Shown here: one piece after another, positions 62,405 to 64,000 of the stretch | Position numbering within the stretch: the first letter of the stretch is position 1 | How the letters are laid out: the number at the start of each line of letters is the position of its first letter | From: Closterium sp. NIES-65 | Taxonomy: Eukaryota; Streptophyta; Zygnematophyceae; Desmidiales; Closteriaceae | Assembly (NCBI GenBank): GCA_948144175.1 | Contig: CANXME010002003.1 | Span: forward strand, 569,684 to 633,683 | DNA: 64,000 bases | Direction: 5' to 3' | Position numbers and translations under genes: made by a program | The notes under the pieces: generated by a model | What the model was told of the DNA's origin: nothing | Database searches by the model: none | What the model saw: the letters and a program-made list of their open reading frames with translations, nothing else

Positions 62405-63869
62405 GTTGGGATAAGAACATAGGAGATTAGAAGCTTGGAGGGAAAGTAGCATAGCGAGATGGATATCGAGGGAGTTTAGGTTGGCCAACGGGGGGTTCAA
62501 TATTAGGCAAGGGTACAAGATATAGGAAAGGCAAAAGAAGGGCAAGACAAAGGGTACAACAAGCCAATAGGTTATAATATCTAACATAATACACTAACAA
62601 CAAGCTGTAGGCAGTTAGGATATGCAATATTATTCAACACACCCCCGTACTGCCTACGGCTATAGTTTGTGGTGTCTGGCAGCAGGCCACCTGGAGAGCG
62701 GCTGCTGTAGCTGGGATATGCACAGAAACAGCGTGGTTGAATGGCAGCACCTAAAAACGCCAGAACGGAGCAGGAGCAGGGCTAAACCGGAGGGCGTAGG
62801 ATGCTGGTGATAAACACCAACTGTTGGATAGGAGAAAGAAGCTGGTGGTGCACAGGAGTGAGGAGAAGAGAAGAGGAGAGGCGGCTGGAGGAGAGGAGAT
62901 AGGAGGAGGAGAGGGCGGATGGAGGAGGGAGAGGAGAGAAGGGCGCCGGATGAGAGGAGCGAGGAGAGGAGAGGAGGGGAAGTAGAGGAGGCGGCTGGCG
63001 CGGCAGAAGCTCTCCCGCCACCCCCTCACCCTCCTCCCCCCTCCCCCGCAGCGACAGGGCGCTGCAGGGAGAGAGAGGAGAGAGTGAGAGGTGGAAGGAG
63101 GAAGGGGCGGCTGTCTGCTCATACCCGTCACCCCAACAACCTCTCCCCCTCCCCCCCACTGCAACAATCGCAGCAGGGAGAGGGGAGGAGTAGGGCGGGG
63201 CGACGGTGCAGTAGGCTCACGGCGGCCAAAATCACCACGCCACCTCATTTGGCGTGCTGGTGCATTCGCTGGCCCGTACGCATCTGGTTCCGCTAGCGCG
63301 CTGGCGTGTCGCTGCCAAGGAAAAAACCGGAGCGTTCGGTGGCGGATCCGCTTGAGCGCATGCGGATCTCGCTGGCGCGACGACGGGTCGCTAACGGCTC
63401 GCGCTTGCGCTGGCGACCGGTTGCTGGCGCTGGCGATTGTGACGGTCGCTGACGGCAGTCGCTGGTAGCTGGGCGACTGCCTCTGCCGCATTCGCCACAG
63501 CTCGCTGTGCAACGCTTGCCACGGGCAGGTGCGTGACGGATGGCTGCGGGCAGAGCGCGACGGAATCCTACGGGGCGCGACATGACTGAAGCTAAGGGTG
63601 GGCCCATAAAAAGGAGCGGTCCTAAAACCGGACCTGCTCTGAAACCATGTTGAGATAAGAAACTTAGGAGATTATGAGCTTGGAGGGAGAGTACCATAGC
63701 GAGATGGATATCGAGAGAGTTTAGGTTGGCCAAAGGGGGGTTCATATTAGGCAAGGGTACAAGATATAGTGAAGGCAAGATGAGGGCAAGACAAAGGGTA
63801 CACCACCAGCAATAGGTTCTCTAACTAATCAACTAACAACAAAGCTGTAGGCAATTACGATTGTCAACA
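62405..63869 (-). mobile_element. Second short non-autonomous LTR retrotransposon
   Basis: LTR-like repeats at 62405-62639 and 63648-63869 (about 85-90% identical by eye) start TGTTG and end CAACA. On the minus strand a primer-binding-site-like TGGTTTCAGAGCAG directly follows the right-hand (5') LTR at 63634-63647, and a G-rich tract (CGGGGGTG) precedes the left-hand one. The internal 1.0 kb is purine-rich or GC-rich, with no gag or pol domain. No target duplication was found, so the outer right edge is approximate. It is older than the chromovirus judging by LTR divergence. Confidence 0.75.
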
Positions 63870-64000
63870 TTATATATGTTGTGTTAGTTTAGGCTACAGT
63901 GGGTTAGCCTATAGGGGTACACAATTCTAGGGTTAGGTACTTGTACTCATTTCACTGCTAGTTCATCCATTCCTATTTAGTGATTCCAACAACGATATGC
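63870..64000. other. Right edge of the window
   Basis: AT-rich; nothing recognised. Confidence 0.4.

Overview
The window looks like nuclear DNA of a streptophyte (green plant lineage), most likely a charophyte alga. It carries an NTRC-type plastid thioredoxin reductase, a lumenal PSA2-like DnaJ zinc-finger protein, a PATROL1-like MUN/DUF810 protein and a plant-type aspartic protease. Genes have many small GT-AG introns, introns are rich in GC and microsatellites, and LTR retrotransposons are abundant. The species assignment is inference; no database was searched.

Layout. 1-1256: tandem array of an 89-bp unit (about 14 copies) made of a 44-bp palindrome plus an exon fragment. 1212-14776 (+): SEN1/senataxin-like helicase with many duplicated or decayed exon copies and a long charged C-terminal tail. 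14777-17227: mostly non-coding, one weak hypothetical gene on the minus strand. 17228-22302 (-): NTRC. 23662-26040 (-): PSA2-like gene. 26568-32092: young Ty3/gypsy chromovirus with identical LTRs and a textbook -1 frameshift signal between gag and pol. 32187-48662 (-): PATROL1-like gene of about 21 exons, whose introns hold a hAT-like MITE, a 633-bp foldback element, a retroelement fragment and many exon copies. 49016-51342 (-): pepsin-like aspartic protease. 52038-61847: a short non-autonomous LTR element whose 3' LTR is split by a nested Ty3/gypsy element (53483-61760). 62405-63869: a second short non-autonomous LTR element.

Three things stand out. First, the nested element encodes a C5-cytosine DNA methyltransferase domain between protease and reverse transcriptase, i.e. 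a retrotransposon carrying its own candidate epigenetic writer; this copy has several frame breaks. Second, a dispersed family of short palindromes (TTTTGAG, a self-complementary tetranucleotide, CTCAAAA) recurs at the junctions of local duplications, often exon duplications, in at least four genes. Third, tandem exon duplication is pervasive; one array in the helicase gene consists of in-frame 162-nt exons separated by 43-nt introns.

The host genes share no operon-like relation. NTRC and PSA2 are nucleus-encoded plastid proteins (redox regulation and photosystem I assembly). The PATROL1-like protein is expected to act in membrane traffic, and the helicase in RNA:DNA-hybrid or transcription-termination biology.
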